DNA from: Asparagopsis taxiformis
Lineage: Eukaryota > Rhodophyta > Florideophyceae > Bonnemaisoniales > Bonnemaisoniaceae
DNA length: 64,000 nt
Assembly (NCBI GenBank): GCA_030407315.1
Contig: JALQPE010002045.1
Span: 1 to 64,000 of the forward strand
Direction of reading: 5' to 3'
Below are positions 52,049 to 61,754 of the stretch, piece after piece. The position numbers and the translations under genes are program-made. Every line of letters starts with the position of its first letter. Position 1 is the stretch's first letter. The notes under the pieces are model-generated. The model was not told the origin of the DNA and did not search any database. It saw only the letters and a list, made by a program, of their open reading frames with translations.

Positions 52049-55000
52049 CTTCTTCATTATCATCTGTGAACTGGCAATCAGTGTTGGTGTAGAAGCGGTT
52101 GAGATAGAAACGGTGGTCCGACCAGTGCATTTGTTTCGTAAATGGCTTGACTGGAAAGTTACTTCGTACGATGTGCACGGTGCCAGATATAGTAGATGCA
52201 GGAATGAGGTCAAACCAAGGACCACCTGCACTGTGGGATGCAGTGTCATTGCTGTCAACGGATCCGTTGTCCGGGTCCCATGTGGACCACTTTAAACAAA
52301 TGCACCCAAGTGATTTTTCCACAGCGGTTTTTGGGGCAAAGCAGGTCATATACTGAACGAAAGCGAGTTCTACAGGTTGAAACAGGTTTGGAGACTGCAG
52401 GCGTACCAGTGCCAGGACGCGCCCTACCCATATGGTTCTGTAGTCATCGGCAGTTCCGGAGATGACGACAAAGGAGTACTGCGATCTCTTTGCGGGGCCG
52501 AATGATGAAGTTGCAAAGACGCGCTGCTGCTTGTGCCTCGACACGTTTGTGGGGCGAAGCATGCCACTGTGCGGGTCAAAGTCGTCGGCATCTGGGACGT
52601 ACCCTCCCATGACGTAGGCGGACTTTACCGCGGTGACGGAAATGTCCATGTCATGTATTGGAGGGCCTTCTGCCGTGGCGCGCAGTCTAGCGAGGGTGAG
52701 GAACGCTTGTGCAGCTGTGTCACCGAGTTGCTGGAATAGCGTTATGGTGCCAGACGGGAACGAGGAGTTGTGCAGAGGCAAAAGAGTGGCAGGATCGGGC
52801 TGTCCGTCGATATCTGCAACGAGGAGGGTTGCATCGGGCAGCAGGGAGGCAAAGTCGTGCAGTGCAACGGTGAATCTGTCGCGAACGAGTACTGCACCGT
52901 CTGTGGGCGATATTATCCGTGGGTTTCCCAATGTGTTGGATGGGGTGTGACTAGTTGGAGTGGCCAAGGAGAATTCCATGTGGCGAATAGTCTCTTCCAT
53001 GGCTGTGGAGCGCCTTCGAGAGGTTTTCCTATAACTCTGTTTGAACAGAAGATGCGAGTGTTCGTAGGGGCCTGCATCGATGTGTTCCAGGGCGCCATAT
53101 CTCTGCAAGTCACCGGGAAGATGGTCAAGAAGATGGAACTTGAAAGTTTTGAGACCTGTGGTGTGGAATGGGCCGAGGGTGGAGAGCATTGATTGTTTGA
53201 AATAGGAAATGGAGTTCTGGAGGCTTTCTAGTTCGGCGGCAGTCCAGTGCTTGATGCGACCGCGTTTCATGACCCATGCGACGAGGTCAGAGTATTGCGT
53301 GCAGATGGAAGTGAGGGGGGCTGTCTCTACTTCGTCACAGCATGTGTCAATGAATGCTGCGATGAAAGGGAACACCATGTCGACATGGTGATAGTCTTTG
53401 GCTGCGAGCATGCCGCGTATGCCGTCCTCCGTGAAGAGGCCGTTCAAATTGGTGCCCTTCTCACCCTTGGAGAAGTCGACATGAAGACCGGTGATGTAGT
53501 AGTCGCGTTCGATAGCGGACAGAATGCTGTTTGAGCCGGCGAGGATGGATTTTTTCACCTTCTTGAAGGTGCGAGGTGTCCCGGAACGGGAGGCAGTGGT
53601 GGTGGTGAGGTCTGGGGAGCTGAGGCGGTGGACAATGCACTGTTTGATGAGCTTTGAGATGCCGAGGTGGAGATTGTGCAGAGGCTCGAAGGAGAAAATG
53701 TTGTAGGGGTCTAGGGGACTGTTGCTGGGTAAAAGAGCGGTCGATTCGAGGACAGAGTGTTGTTCGAGGAGGGAGAGAGCTTCGAGCGGAGCAGTTGTAT
53801 GCTCCTGAGCGCTCTCTTGGCGTGCAGAGCGTGTATCATCGAGGGAGCGGGGCTGGTGTGGCGCGGTGGATTCAAGTTGAGTGGCGGGGATGTAGCAGCG
53901 GTGGCAGGGATGTGTGGTGGTAGTGCTGTTGCGAGTGCATGACAGCTCTTTGGCCTCTGGAAAGTCGCAGCAATAATTGGCTAGGATGGGAAAGCATTGG
54001 CGGGCAGTTGCAGTGGAGTCTGTGCAGGGGAACCCGGAAGAGAACGCGGTGGATAGGGACGAAAACACTTTTTCGAGTGCTTTATGAAGAATATCAATTT
54101 TGCGAGCGCGACTAGCAGAACTAGAGGTTGTCGGCATTTCATCACCGAACAAGGCGTTGGACGAAGGGTTAACAATGTACGGAAGATACGCGACGATGGT
54201 GAGGCCGGTACGGATGCAGTGGCGACGGAGGGGGGCGGAGAAGTTGAGCAGTGTGACGTGTATGGGGTATGCGACGATTGCGGAGCTCTTGAGGCTTGTG
54301 CTGCTCTTGTCGGAGTACACTTGGAGGAGGCCGGCAAAGGAGGAAGGTGTGGGATCAGTTTCCTCTGCCCATACGACCTGTGGATCTTCCGAGAGCTGCA
54401 CGCGCTGTCTAGTAACCTGGTGCAGCGTTTTCGCGAATTCTGTGTGTAGGGGATGAGAAAATATTGCGGTGCCGTCTGGGGCGGTCTGTGGGGAGGGGTG
54501 GAAGAGAGTATTTTGGTCGTTAGCCAGTGCTAACTGCCTGCGGAGCATGTCGACTGGGTCGCGGAGGTACAGCTGTGCCGAGTACTTACCAGTTTTGTCT
54601 GGAATGATGTGGCTCTTGTAACCTTCGGTGCGGAAATGTGTTTCGACCATGGAAGCGGTAACGTGGCGACATTCTTCTACGGTGCGAACGGCGCTGTTGA
54701 ACTTTTCTAGGGAGAATGCGGGGTCTTGTAGGATGGTGATGACTTCGCTCACGCGGCCAGCGCCGGCCTTGTACTCGAGGGTTGTGAGACTGACGGCGAG
54801 GGATTGCACGAGGAGGTCTGCGCGGGAGGGGGGTGAGGTTGGTGGCAGTGGAGCGTCACAGAGTGAGTCGCTGGAGGAAGTACAACCAGATTCTGGGTCT
54901 GGGGAGCTGGGTTGCGGGGAATCATGGTCGCCGTTTCGAGCAGGCTCATGGGTGACGGCAGGGACACGAGCGTTGTTGAAATGTTGGGGAGAGGGGTTGA

Positions 55001-55085
55001 AACGGTAGCGACACGTTCGCTCATGCAGCGCGAGCGCATAAGCATCTACGCAGTAGTAGAAGCACCCTTCATACTTGCATTCCAT
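52044..55085 (-). CDS. Plavaka/CACTA-like transposase
   Basis: 1013 codons, one frame. It starts with a Cys/His finger (CKYEGCFYYCVDAYALALHERTC, residues 3-25). Family landmarks follow: LLQVYSDKSSTSLKSS near 252 with the first acidic site, VAYPIHVTLLNFS, LTIVAYLPYIV, a Cys segment (HPCHRCYIPATQL), EPLHNLHLGISKLIK near 465 and TFKFHLLDHLPGDLQRYGAL near 655 followed by YEHSHLLFKQSYRKTSRR. This succession matches the Plavaka group of the CACTA superfamily, best known from fungi. The C-terminal 250 residues resemble the chromatin-reader-like tails of such proteins but were not assigned. No stop or frame break is seen. Terminal repeats of the element were not found. Confidence 0.75.
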   Translation of the reverse strand: MECKYEGCFYYCVDAYALALHERTCRYRFNPSPQHFNNARVPAVTHEPARNGDHDSPQPSSPDPESGCTSSSDSLCDAPLPPTSPPSRADLLVQSLAVSLTTLEYKAGAGRVSEVITILQDPAFSLEKFNSAVRTVEECRHVTASMVETHFRTEGYKSHIIPDKTGKYSAQLYLRDPVDMLRRQLALANDQNTLFHPSPQTAPDGTAIFSHPLHTEFAKTLHQVTRQRVQLSEDPQVVWAEETDPTPSSFAGLLQVYSDKSSTSLKSSAIVAYPIHVTLLNFSAPLRRHCIRTGLTIVAYLPYIVNPSSNALFGDEMPTTSSSASRARKIDILHKALEKVFSSLSTAFSSGFPCTDSTATARQCFPILANYCCDFPEAKELSCTRNSTTTTHPCHRCYIPATQLESTAPHQPRSLDDTRSARQESAQEHTTAPLEALSLLEQHSVLESTALLPSNSPLDPYNIFSFEPLHNLHLGISKLIKQCIVHRLSSPDLTTTTASRSGTPRTFKKVKKSILAGSNSILSAIERDYYITGLHVDFSKGEKGTNLNGLFTEDGIRGMLAAKDYHHVDMVFPFIAAFIDTCCDEVETAPLTSICTQYSDLVAWVMKRGRIKHWTAAELESLQNSISYFKQSMLSTLGPFHTTGLKTFKFHLLDHLPGDLQRYGALEHIDAGPYEHSHLLFKQSYRKTSRRRSTAMEETIRHMEFSLATPTSHTPSNTLGNPRIISPTDGAVLVRDRFTVALHDFASLLPDATLLVADIDGQPDPATLLPLHNSSFPSGTITLFQQLGDTAAQAFLTLARLRATAEGPPIHDMDISVTAVKSAYVMGGYVPDADDFDPHSGMLRPTNVSRHKQQRVFATSSFGPAKRSQYSFVVISGTADDYRTIWVGRVLALVRLQSPNLFQPVELAFVQYMTCFAPKTAVEKSLGCICLKWSTWDPDNGSVDSNDTASHSAGGPWFDLIPASTISGTVHIVRSNFPVKPFTKQMHWSDHRFYLNRFYTNTDCQFTDDNEEE

Positions 55086-55749
55086 GTCGAGTTTTGACGC
55101 AAAAGGGAGGATTGCGAGCTGAACAGGGGAGACTGTGCCGTCCAGATGCGACCAATTTTATTTTTGTGGTGCTTTCGAGACTTGGAATGTAACGTGTTCG
55201 TAGTTTTGTGGGTAGTAGTTTTGTGCTCACTCCAGCTGACATCCCAACGGTGGAATTTAACCAAGAGTTCAATCATTTCCAACTGTTACATCACATTGCG
55301 TGCTGGCAACGTGTGCATGGAAGGACGAACGACTGCCTGGGACATGAATTTTCAATTAATTCATTTGTAATAATAAACTTTTTTATTTCCGAACTTCGTG
55401 GAATCTGAATGTGCTTTACAGCGGATATGCCACGGATCATGTAAGGAAAGCAAATGGATTCTCTTATATATGATTATATGTTTATATTCGTTGTTCTCGA
55501 TCCGGATCTCATTGTTCGGGGATTCAGAGACCATGGCTTGGGCCATACTCAATCTCACTGCCGGCGATGATTTCGAGTATGCACAGCAAGACTTAAGCGG
55601 ACGCTGAAAGCTGTCCGGTCGATGCCGCAGGCTCCACTCCGCCCTCATCACCGACTGAGATTCTTTGACCGCCTTTGCTTTGTACGTGTGCGAATCTTGA
55701 TCAAGATTCGCGCACGTACCTTCGTTCCATCCTCTACCCTCGAGGGTAT
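55086..55749. other. Upstream region of Plavaka-like gene
   Basis: Presumed promoter side of the transposase. No other gene was recognised. A terminal inverted repeat matching the 49492-49675 side was looked for and not seen. Confidence 0.45.
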
Positions 55750-56640
55750 GCATTGAGGTAAGCGTGGGTTTTGAGTTTGACTATTTCCGTTGATGCGATA
55801 TTTTTCATTGGAAGCCTGTTGACTCATGGTGTGTATTGAGCGGAGGATGGAAGAGAGGTACGTGAAGTTTTGAAAGTGTGCTGCGAGGGAAGGTTGGTTT
55901 TGAGTCTGACTGTTGTAGTTCATTCCGATGTTGTGTAGATGATGCAGGAATATTGATGACGGAAGGTAAGTTTCATTGAGTGCCAAGATGTGCTTTGCGA
56001 AGATATGGACTGCTGACTATGATTATTATTCATTGCAAGGTTTTTGGATCATGGTTTGTATTGTGTGTAGGATGCATGAGAGGTACATTTGCGAGTTCTC
56101 AGGGTATGTAGCGAGGGAAACGTTGGTTTTCAATCTGACTGTTGTGATTGATTCCGATGTTGCGTAGGTGATGGAGGAATAGTGATGACGGAAGGTAAGT
56201 CACATTGGGCGCCCAGACCGGTTGTGCGAAGATGCGGAATGCTGACTACTTTTCTTGGCTACACGATTACGTGATTTATGGTTTTTATTGTGTGCAGGAT
56301 GGAACAGGTAAGGTAAGTGTGCGAGTTTTGAAAGTAAGCAGCGAGGGAAGGTTGGTTTTGGGTCTGACTGTTGTGGTTGATTCCGATGTTGTGTAGATGG
56401 TGCAGGAATGTTGATGACAGAAGGTAAGTTTCACTGAGCACCAAGACTTGTTTTGCGAAGATATGGACTGCTGACTTTGATTATTCATTGCAAGGTTTTT
56501 GGATCATGGTTTGTATTTTGTGTAGGATGGATGATTCACTCATCCTCTCGGAGAGGTAAGTAAGGGAGTTTCTAGGATATCTGTCGTGGTAAGCGTTGCT
56601 TTTGAATCTGACTGTTGGGGTTGATGTTTTGTATGTGATG
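55750..56640 (+). repeat. About 229-bp tandem repeats with splice-site-like motifs
   Basis: Three to four imperfect units. Anchors GGAAGGTAAGT at 55961 and 56190 and AGAAGGTAAGT at 56419 give a period of 229. Each unit also holds TTGTGTAG or TTGCGTAG before a 25-28-base segment and TTGTGTGTAGGATG before a shorter one, so acceptor-like and donor-like sites alternate. No long reading frame crosses the array on the plus strand. Confidence 0.7.
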
Positions 56641-56989
56641 CAGGAGTGGTGAAGCAGGAACGGCAGGACTGAAGGAGTGAAGAAGGGATGTAGGAAGATG
56701 GGGAATGAAGCTGTGAGGTGTTTCTGGTATGTGTATATTTTCGGGCATACGATAGAAGTGAGAGTGGTTTCAAGTGGTGTAAGATTTTGCTGACCATGTT
56801 CATGTTTGATGTCTTGATGATTTAATGGGCTGGGGTGGTGTCGAGGAAAGCGGGGATGGAATTGGGAAGGAGCGGATTTTTGTAATCTAGGTCGTGAGGG
56901 TTCTTGAAGTATGTGCGGATGGTGGTGCATGGCGTTCGGATGGTAGGGAGAACGCGATATTGAGGGAGATGGGTGATCGACGATATGCT

Positions 56990-57150
56990 GACAGGTATTT
57001 TGTATTCTGACTGGATACGTATTTCGTATTCTGGCTGGATACATATTCCGTATTCTGGCTGGATACGTATTTCCTATTCTAACCGGGTATTTATTTCCTA
57101 TTCTGACCAGATATGTATTCCCTATTCTAGAGAGACGTATTGTATACGAG
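56990..57150. repeat. 24-bp tandem repeats
   Basis: Five to six copies of a 24-base unit of the type GTATTCTGGCTGGATACGTA(TTCC), drifting in sequence. Because 24 is a multiple of 3, the minus strand reads through as repeats of RIGNTYPV/RIRNTYPA inside an open frame at 57206-56481, which is probably an artefact of the array. Confidence 0.75.
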
Positions 57151-57253
57151 CAGTTTCGTAAATGAGAGAATAAAATACGGTCCGATATGGGCCCTGAATT
57201 TACCATCCGCTGTAATTTCTTCCCTCCCGGTTTTCGCTGATATATTGTATACT

Positions 57254-57425
57254 GGATGTCGGGTCCTAGTATTCCGCCATATGTACTAGAGAAAGTGGAT
57301 GTCGGGTCCTAGTATTCCGCCATATGTACTAGAGAAAGTGGATGTCGGGCCCTAGTATTCCGCCATATGTACTAGAGAAAGTGGATGTCGGGCCCTAGTA
57401 TTCCGCCATATGTACTAGAGAAAGT
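57254..57425. repeat. Four 43-bp tandem repeats
   Basis: Near-identical units start at 57254, 57297, 57340 and 57383, each GGATGTCGGGYCCTAGTATT followed by CCGCCATATGTACTAGAGAAAGT. The only variation seen is C for T in GGGTCC/GGGCCC. Such identity suggests recent amplification. The array leads into the GGACGTCC region. Confidence 0.9.
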
Positions 57426-57567
57426 GGACGTCCGCATCCAAAAATTTTTTATTTTTTTTTGGACGCGGACGTTCATTTGTTCTAGTAAATCTCGGGGCCG
57501 ACTAGGACCCGTACTAGAGAGACTGGACGTCCGCGTCCACTTCCGAAAACACAGACGGAGACAGCTC
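57426..57567. repeat. GGACGTCC repeat region before block C dioxygenase
   Basis: Contains GGACGTCCGCATCC, a T-rich run, GGACGCGGACGTTC, CTAGTAAATC and GGACGTCCGCGTCCACTTCC followed by GAAAACACAGACGGAG. The last part is the reverse complement of the start of the 19785-20075 region. It may be a transposon terminus and probably contains the promoter of the following gene. Confidence 0.55.
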
Positions 57568-60149
57568 ATGCGCTACGTCTCCATTGCCCGAGGTTTCAAG
57601 ACCATTGAAAGCCCTGCTTTCAAGTACTGGTCGAGCATCCCGAACAGGCCGGAGTTCGTTCAATTTTCTTCCACAGAGGATCTGGCTGGGTGTACGGTGA
57701 ACTTGTTGTTCAATGGGTCGTTCAGGAGTGCTCCGGATGTACAGAAGTGTTTCATCCTGGAGATGACGGCGCGCTACACTTGTAGCCGTCGGTCGGCCGG
57801 GCTTAAACCGTACTCGGTTGGTACCATTGGGCAGGAATGGATTGCTGGTTTGTTGGAAATCTTCGGGTACGTGAAGGAGGTGGCCGAGTTTTGGAACGTG
57901 TCGGATGTGTTGAGGATGCTGGATGGCTCAATTCCCAGCGTGGGTGACCCGAGCAAGAGCTTCGACATTCGCTCGCGCGTTGTCGAAGTTCTTGCTCAGA
58001 TGGTCCCCAAGAAGGGGTACTGGGCAGACTTCCGTCCCAAGGAAGGCCCCCCCGATGGTTACAAGTCCGAGAACATTTTTCCCCGTAAGAAGTCTGTCTT
58101 CGGGAAGGACGCCAGGAAAATGCTCCTGCGCGTCACTGGGTACCGCGACATGATTATGCGGAAACGCTTTCACGCGATGTACCCAGACATCCCACATGCT
58201 GCGCTCCCAGCCACATGTGGTGATGATGCCCCCATCCCTTCCTCTTCCAATTCCTTGCCCATCCCTTCATCCTCCATTTCTTTGCCCCCACCACCTCAAC
58301 TGGAATCTTCCAGCGATTCCGAGGTTGCCCCTGTTCCTGTCTCTACCCCTGCCGTGTCGGCATCCTTCCCTGCGGTGACCCCGGCCAAGCCGACTGCGCG
58401 TGGTCCCCAGGATGGCAGCGAACGCTCTGGTCCAGTTTCCCACGCCGGGACTGGTACCCCCAACCGTCCTGTCCAAGCCGCGCAGGAGCAGGTCTCACCG
58501 GCTTCGCAGCCTGAGCCTGCGACTCCGGCTGCCGAGCAGCACCCTGCTGCTCCGGCCCCCGCTGTCGAAGCTTCCCGTTCTGCATCTGCTAGCAGTTCGG
58601 GAAGCTCCAGCGATGACAGTTTCGTCCCTTCACCATCCGGTGGGGTTGGACAGAAGACGGTTTCGAGGATTTCGACGGAGGGCCCTACTCCCGAGAATGT
58701 GGTCGAGGGCAGCAGTGCGAAGGGCGGTGCAGATCCTGACGAAGATGTCATTGAAGTCAGTGATTCTGCACCGCCCGGAGTGGAAACTTCTGGGAGGAAA
58801 GTGATGCCCAGAAGGAGTACCCGCCTGCAAGCGAGTCGTTCCGGTCGTGGTGGAACGGCGGGTGGTGCTGTGGAGGTCGTCGAGCTGGAGAGCGCCCCCG
58901 AGGATGCGGGTGAAAACTCCATCCTCGGGAAGCGTAACTTGGATGCGCCTTCTGCGACGCCCGAGCCTTCTACCAAAAAGAGAAGGCTCGGTGAGACTTC
59001 ATCAAAGTCGTCGTCAAAGAAATCCAAGTCGGCTTCCCGAGGTCGCTCTCGGGAGCCGGTTCTCCAGTTCGACGACGCCCAGGAGAATCCCATTCCCGAC
59101 AGCATCGTCGATGAGAATGTGGCCGCCGTTCTCCCCAGCGCAATTGCGTCTGGCAGCCGGATGAAGTACTATATGGAAAGTACGACGGTAGAGACGGTTC
59201 GGGCGGAAATGAGGGCGGCAGCATTCCAGGTAGCTGCATCGCCGGGAGCCGAGGAAACGGTGGTGGAACAGTACTTTGCGGTGAAGCGGGCGTTGCTGGA
59301 AAACTTGGGGGTTATTGTTTTGGAACGCTTATTGGAATCGTCCACGGCTGGGAGTGCGACGCATGAGCTGTTCGGTCACTTCGCTAGGCAGTTCCCGCTG
59401 GTTGAGGAGGTTGAAAAACCCTCCCAGCAGTCTGATTCTAATGGTGACGACAGGGAACCACAGGACGAGCCGCCAGCTTTCGCAAAGCCCGGCTTCGATC
59501 CTTCGCCGTGGCAGTTCATCCACAACGTGGGTGATGCGAAGGACCGCATCGATGGTGGTCGTGGGCGCCTCTCTCTGCCGCGGCGTGAGTTGTGCGATAA
59601 GCTAGAGGAGGAAAATTTGGAGATGTACAAGAACAAGTTGGTGGCAGAGCTTGCTCTTGGTGTTTGTGCGGAGTTCTTGAAGTTGGGAATGGAGGGTGAG
59701 GATCCTGTCTTCTTCCCGAAGACAGGATTGCGGCTGCTTCTTACAGCAGATGGGCTGCGGACCAGGATGGGCACACGGACTTCAAGGTATCAACGAGTCG
59801 TGTTGCAGGACCTACCGAGTCTCCATCATATTTCATGATGTCGAGCGGAGCAGATGGATTCTCTATAGTAGCTGCCCCTTATAGTCATGTATGCCTGGCC
59901 AATCCGGACGCCGATATGTGGAAGGTTCCCATTCATAAGCTTTATGTGCCACCCTATTCCGTATTGGTTGGTCGCGGTGACCTTTACCATTACGGGGTCG
60001 GCTTCAAGCGCGGAGATATTCCTGCGGGCGAAAAGCTAGTCTATGGCCTGCCCACGCGCGGCCAAATCTACTTGAAGACGGAGAAGGACGTCCTCACGGA
60101 CCACATCCACACCGTCGAATATTACAAGTACGATAGGAGCAATAGATAG
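57568..60149 (+). pseudogene. HxD Fe(II)/2-oxoglutarate dioxygenase-like protein (block C)
   Basis: The likely start is ATG 57568 (MRYVSIARGFKTIE). Residues 1-210 form an uncharacterised domain (FKYWSSIPNRPEFVQF, YSVGTIGQEWIAGLLEIFGY). Then come a long Ser/Pro-rich linker, a basic segment (RRSTRLQASRSGRGG, TKKRRLGETSSKSSSKKSKS) and a helical region (YMESTTVETVRAEMRAAAF ... ENLGVIVLERLLESS). At about 59745 one base appears to be missing, and the catalytic core continues in another frame: DQDGHTDF (H at 59772-59774), ADGFSIVAAPYSHVCL, LYVPPYSVLVGRGDLYHYGVGF and YGLPTRGQIYL, ending at 60149. The same blocks occur in 22146-24148. As read, translation stops at 59838 before the metal site is complete. 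Confidence 0.62.
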
Positions 60150-60540
60150 CATATCAGAAGTATTAAAACCTATACTACTGTTCCCTGCTATAAAGTTCTG
60201 TCTTTCTCATCTCAACATTGTTATCTTAGCCCACTTTTCAATTTTTATCTATACATCTGTCCTTCATCTCATAGTTTAGTGCTACTCAGCAGATTGCTTG
60301 CTACTTTTTAATATTAGTCTACAACGTTGTATGATTTTACTAGCTAGACCGTAGGAGGAGACTAGTTTCAACCCTTGACAACGCGCATATTTCGAGTACG
60401 AGAGCCGTCACTGTGATAAATTCTTGGTAGAATTTTCGTCGATCTTCCCACCTACACTAGGCTACCTATATATATACAGGGTATACACTGAACAGGGACC
60501 ACGTGAGGTAAAATACTCCTGAGAGCTGCTCACAGCCGTA
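60150..60540. other. Unassigned stretch
   Basis: An ATTAAA soon after the dioxygenase stop may serve as its poly(A) signal. A TATATATA run lies near 60466. Nothing else is definable. Confidence 0.4.
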
Positions 60541-60599
60541 CAGACCTTTGCTGAGCAATTTTCCCGACTTCACACTTCGCTTCTCACCTTTACCAAGAT

Positions 60600-60980
60600 G
60601 GGAGAAGGACGAAACTCCCTGCTGCTTACAGCCGAAGCCGTTTACCAGGGTTCCTTACAGCAGCCACGATTTCTTTACCGGGTAAAAAACTTGTGGCCGC
60701 TGTAATGATTTGCTTTCTTACAGCAAAGTCATCGTAACGATGACTTTGCTGTAAGGAACCGTTTCCTTGCAGTGGCCGAAGAATTTTTTACCGGGTAAAA
60801 AATCAGCAAGAATTTTTACCGGGTAAAAAAATTGTGGCCGCTGTAATGATTTGCTGTAAGAAAACGTTTCATTACAGCGGCCACAATTTTTCACCCGGTA
60901 AAGAAATCGTGGCTGCTGTAATGTTTTCTTTTCTTACAGCAAAGTCATCGTAACGATGACTTTGCTGTCAGCATCCCCGG
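60600..60980. repeat. Cluster of fold-back repeats
   Basis: TTACAGC/GCTGTAA words pair in several nested palindromes. 60718-60754 is a perfect 37-base palindrome with 18-base arms around a single A, and 60936-60968 repeats most of it. TTACCGGGTAAA, itself palindromic, occurs near 60675, 60789 and 60815, with a variant near 60893. GTGGCCGCTGTAAT and its complement flank them. This resembles a MITE-like fold-back cluster. Confidence 0.8.
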
Positions 60981-61275
60981 TAAACGGCCCGCACTGTAAT
61001 GGGGTGACTGCTTCTCCTACATCGCTCTCTTACTGGTGTTCTACATGCTGCGTTGCTACGCAATTTCACACTCACATCTTTCTAGTTTCTCTCCTTTTCG
61101 TATCCATAGGTATAGCAGTAGAAAAGTGGATAGTTTGCACTCCAGGCCGCAGATGCCTTCCTGCAGTCATGTCACGATTGTTGTAGTGTAGTCTATAATA
61201 TCTAGCGCTCTTGCAAGATGATGCACAGTCTATTGTCTCTGCCAATGCGTGTTTACTCAAATCTATCAAAGTAGC

Positions 61276-61752
61276 TCAGTTAGCTGGCCAATATTTTCTA
61301 CCATAGTCGGCAAATATCTCCTCATCAGCTTCAACGTCTCTGGTCAGAACGACCTTGACAGCATGGGGATTCTTGATATTTGAAGCAAAGTCCGGTTTGT
61401 CTATGGCATCGCCTTGTCGAAACTCGGCTGACTGTGTTCGACTCACCTCGGTCGCTTTCTCCGTTCCGTCAATGACCCGACAATCATTGAGGTAGCTGGT
61501 ACAATTATAGACCGCTGGAACGAGCCAGACCTTCCGAACAGGTGCACCCCTCCCTATGTACGTGGTTTCCAATTCCATGTTGTAGTCCTGGAACCTCTCT
61601 CCTGTGCACCCAAATCCTTCCGGGCCGTACATCACTGATCTCTGCGGTTCCGAGTCTCGAATCTTCGCATAGAAAATCGTCCCTGTGATGCAATTTATGT
61701 CGCGAGTGCGCGCGCGGGTCGGAGCGATGCGTCGAGTTGAGTCCGCGTGCAT
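61276..61752 (-). pseudogene. SET-domain gene, truncated at its start
   Basis: 158 codons to a stop at 61276. The C-terminal part reads VWLVPAVYNCTSYLNDCRVI and NPHAVKVVLTRDVEADEEIFADYGRKYW, the second half of a SET domain (the ELxxDYG motif appears as EIFADYG). The SET domain at the end of 28648-31851 gives parallel blocks (IWIVPAPFCSAQFINDPR, NPKIIVVRAIRDICPGQELYVHYG). The N-terminal GRG/Y-x-G half is missing. The first 20 codons come from the CpG-rich LTR-type sequence that begins at about 61700, so that insertion probably cut the gene. It converges with the block C dioxygenase. Confidence 0.6.
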
Positions 61753-61754
61753 CC

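Noticed and set aside
49492..55420. Terminal inverted repeats for the Plavaka-like element, including CACTATACAG near 49607
   Set aside because: No matching inverted sequence was found near 55086-55420.
56481..57206. 241-codon minus-strand frame with RIGNTYPV repeats
   Set aside because: The repetition comes from a 24-bp tandem array whose period is a multiple of three; nothing else supports a protein.
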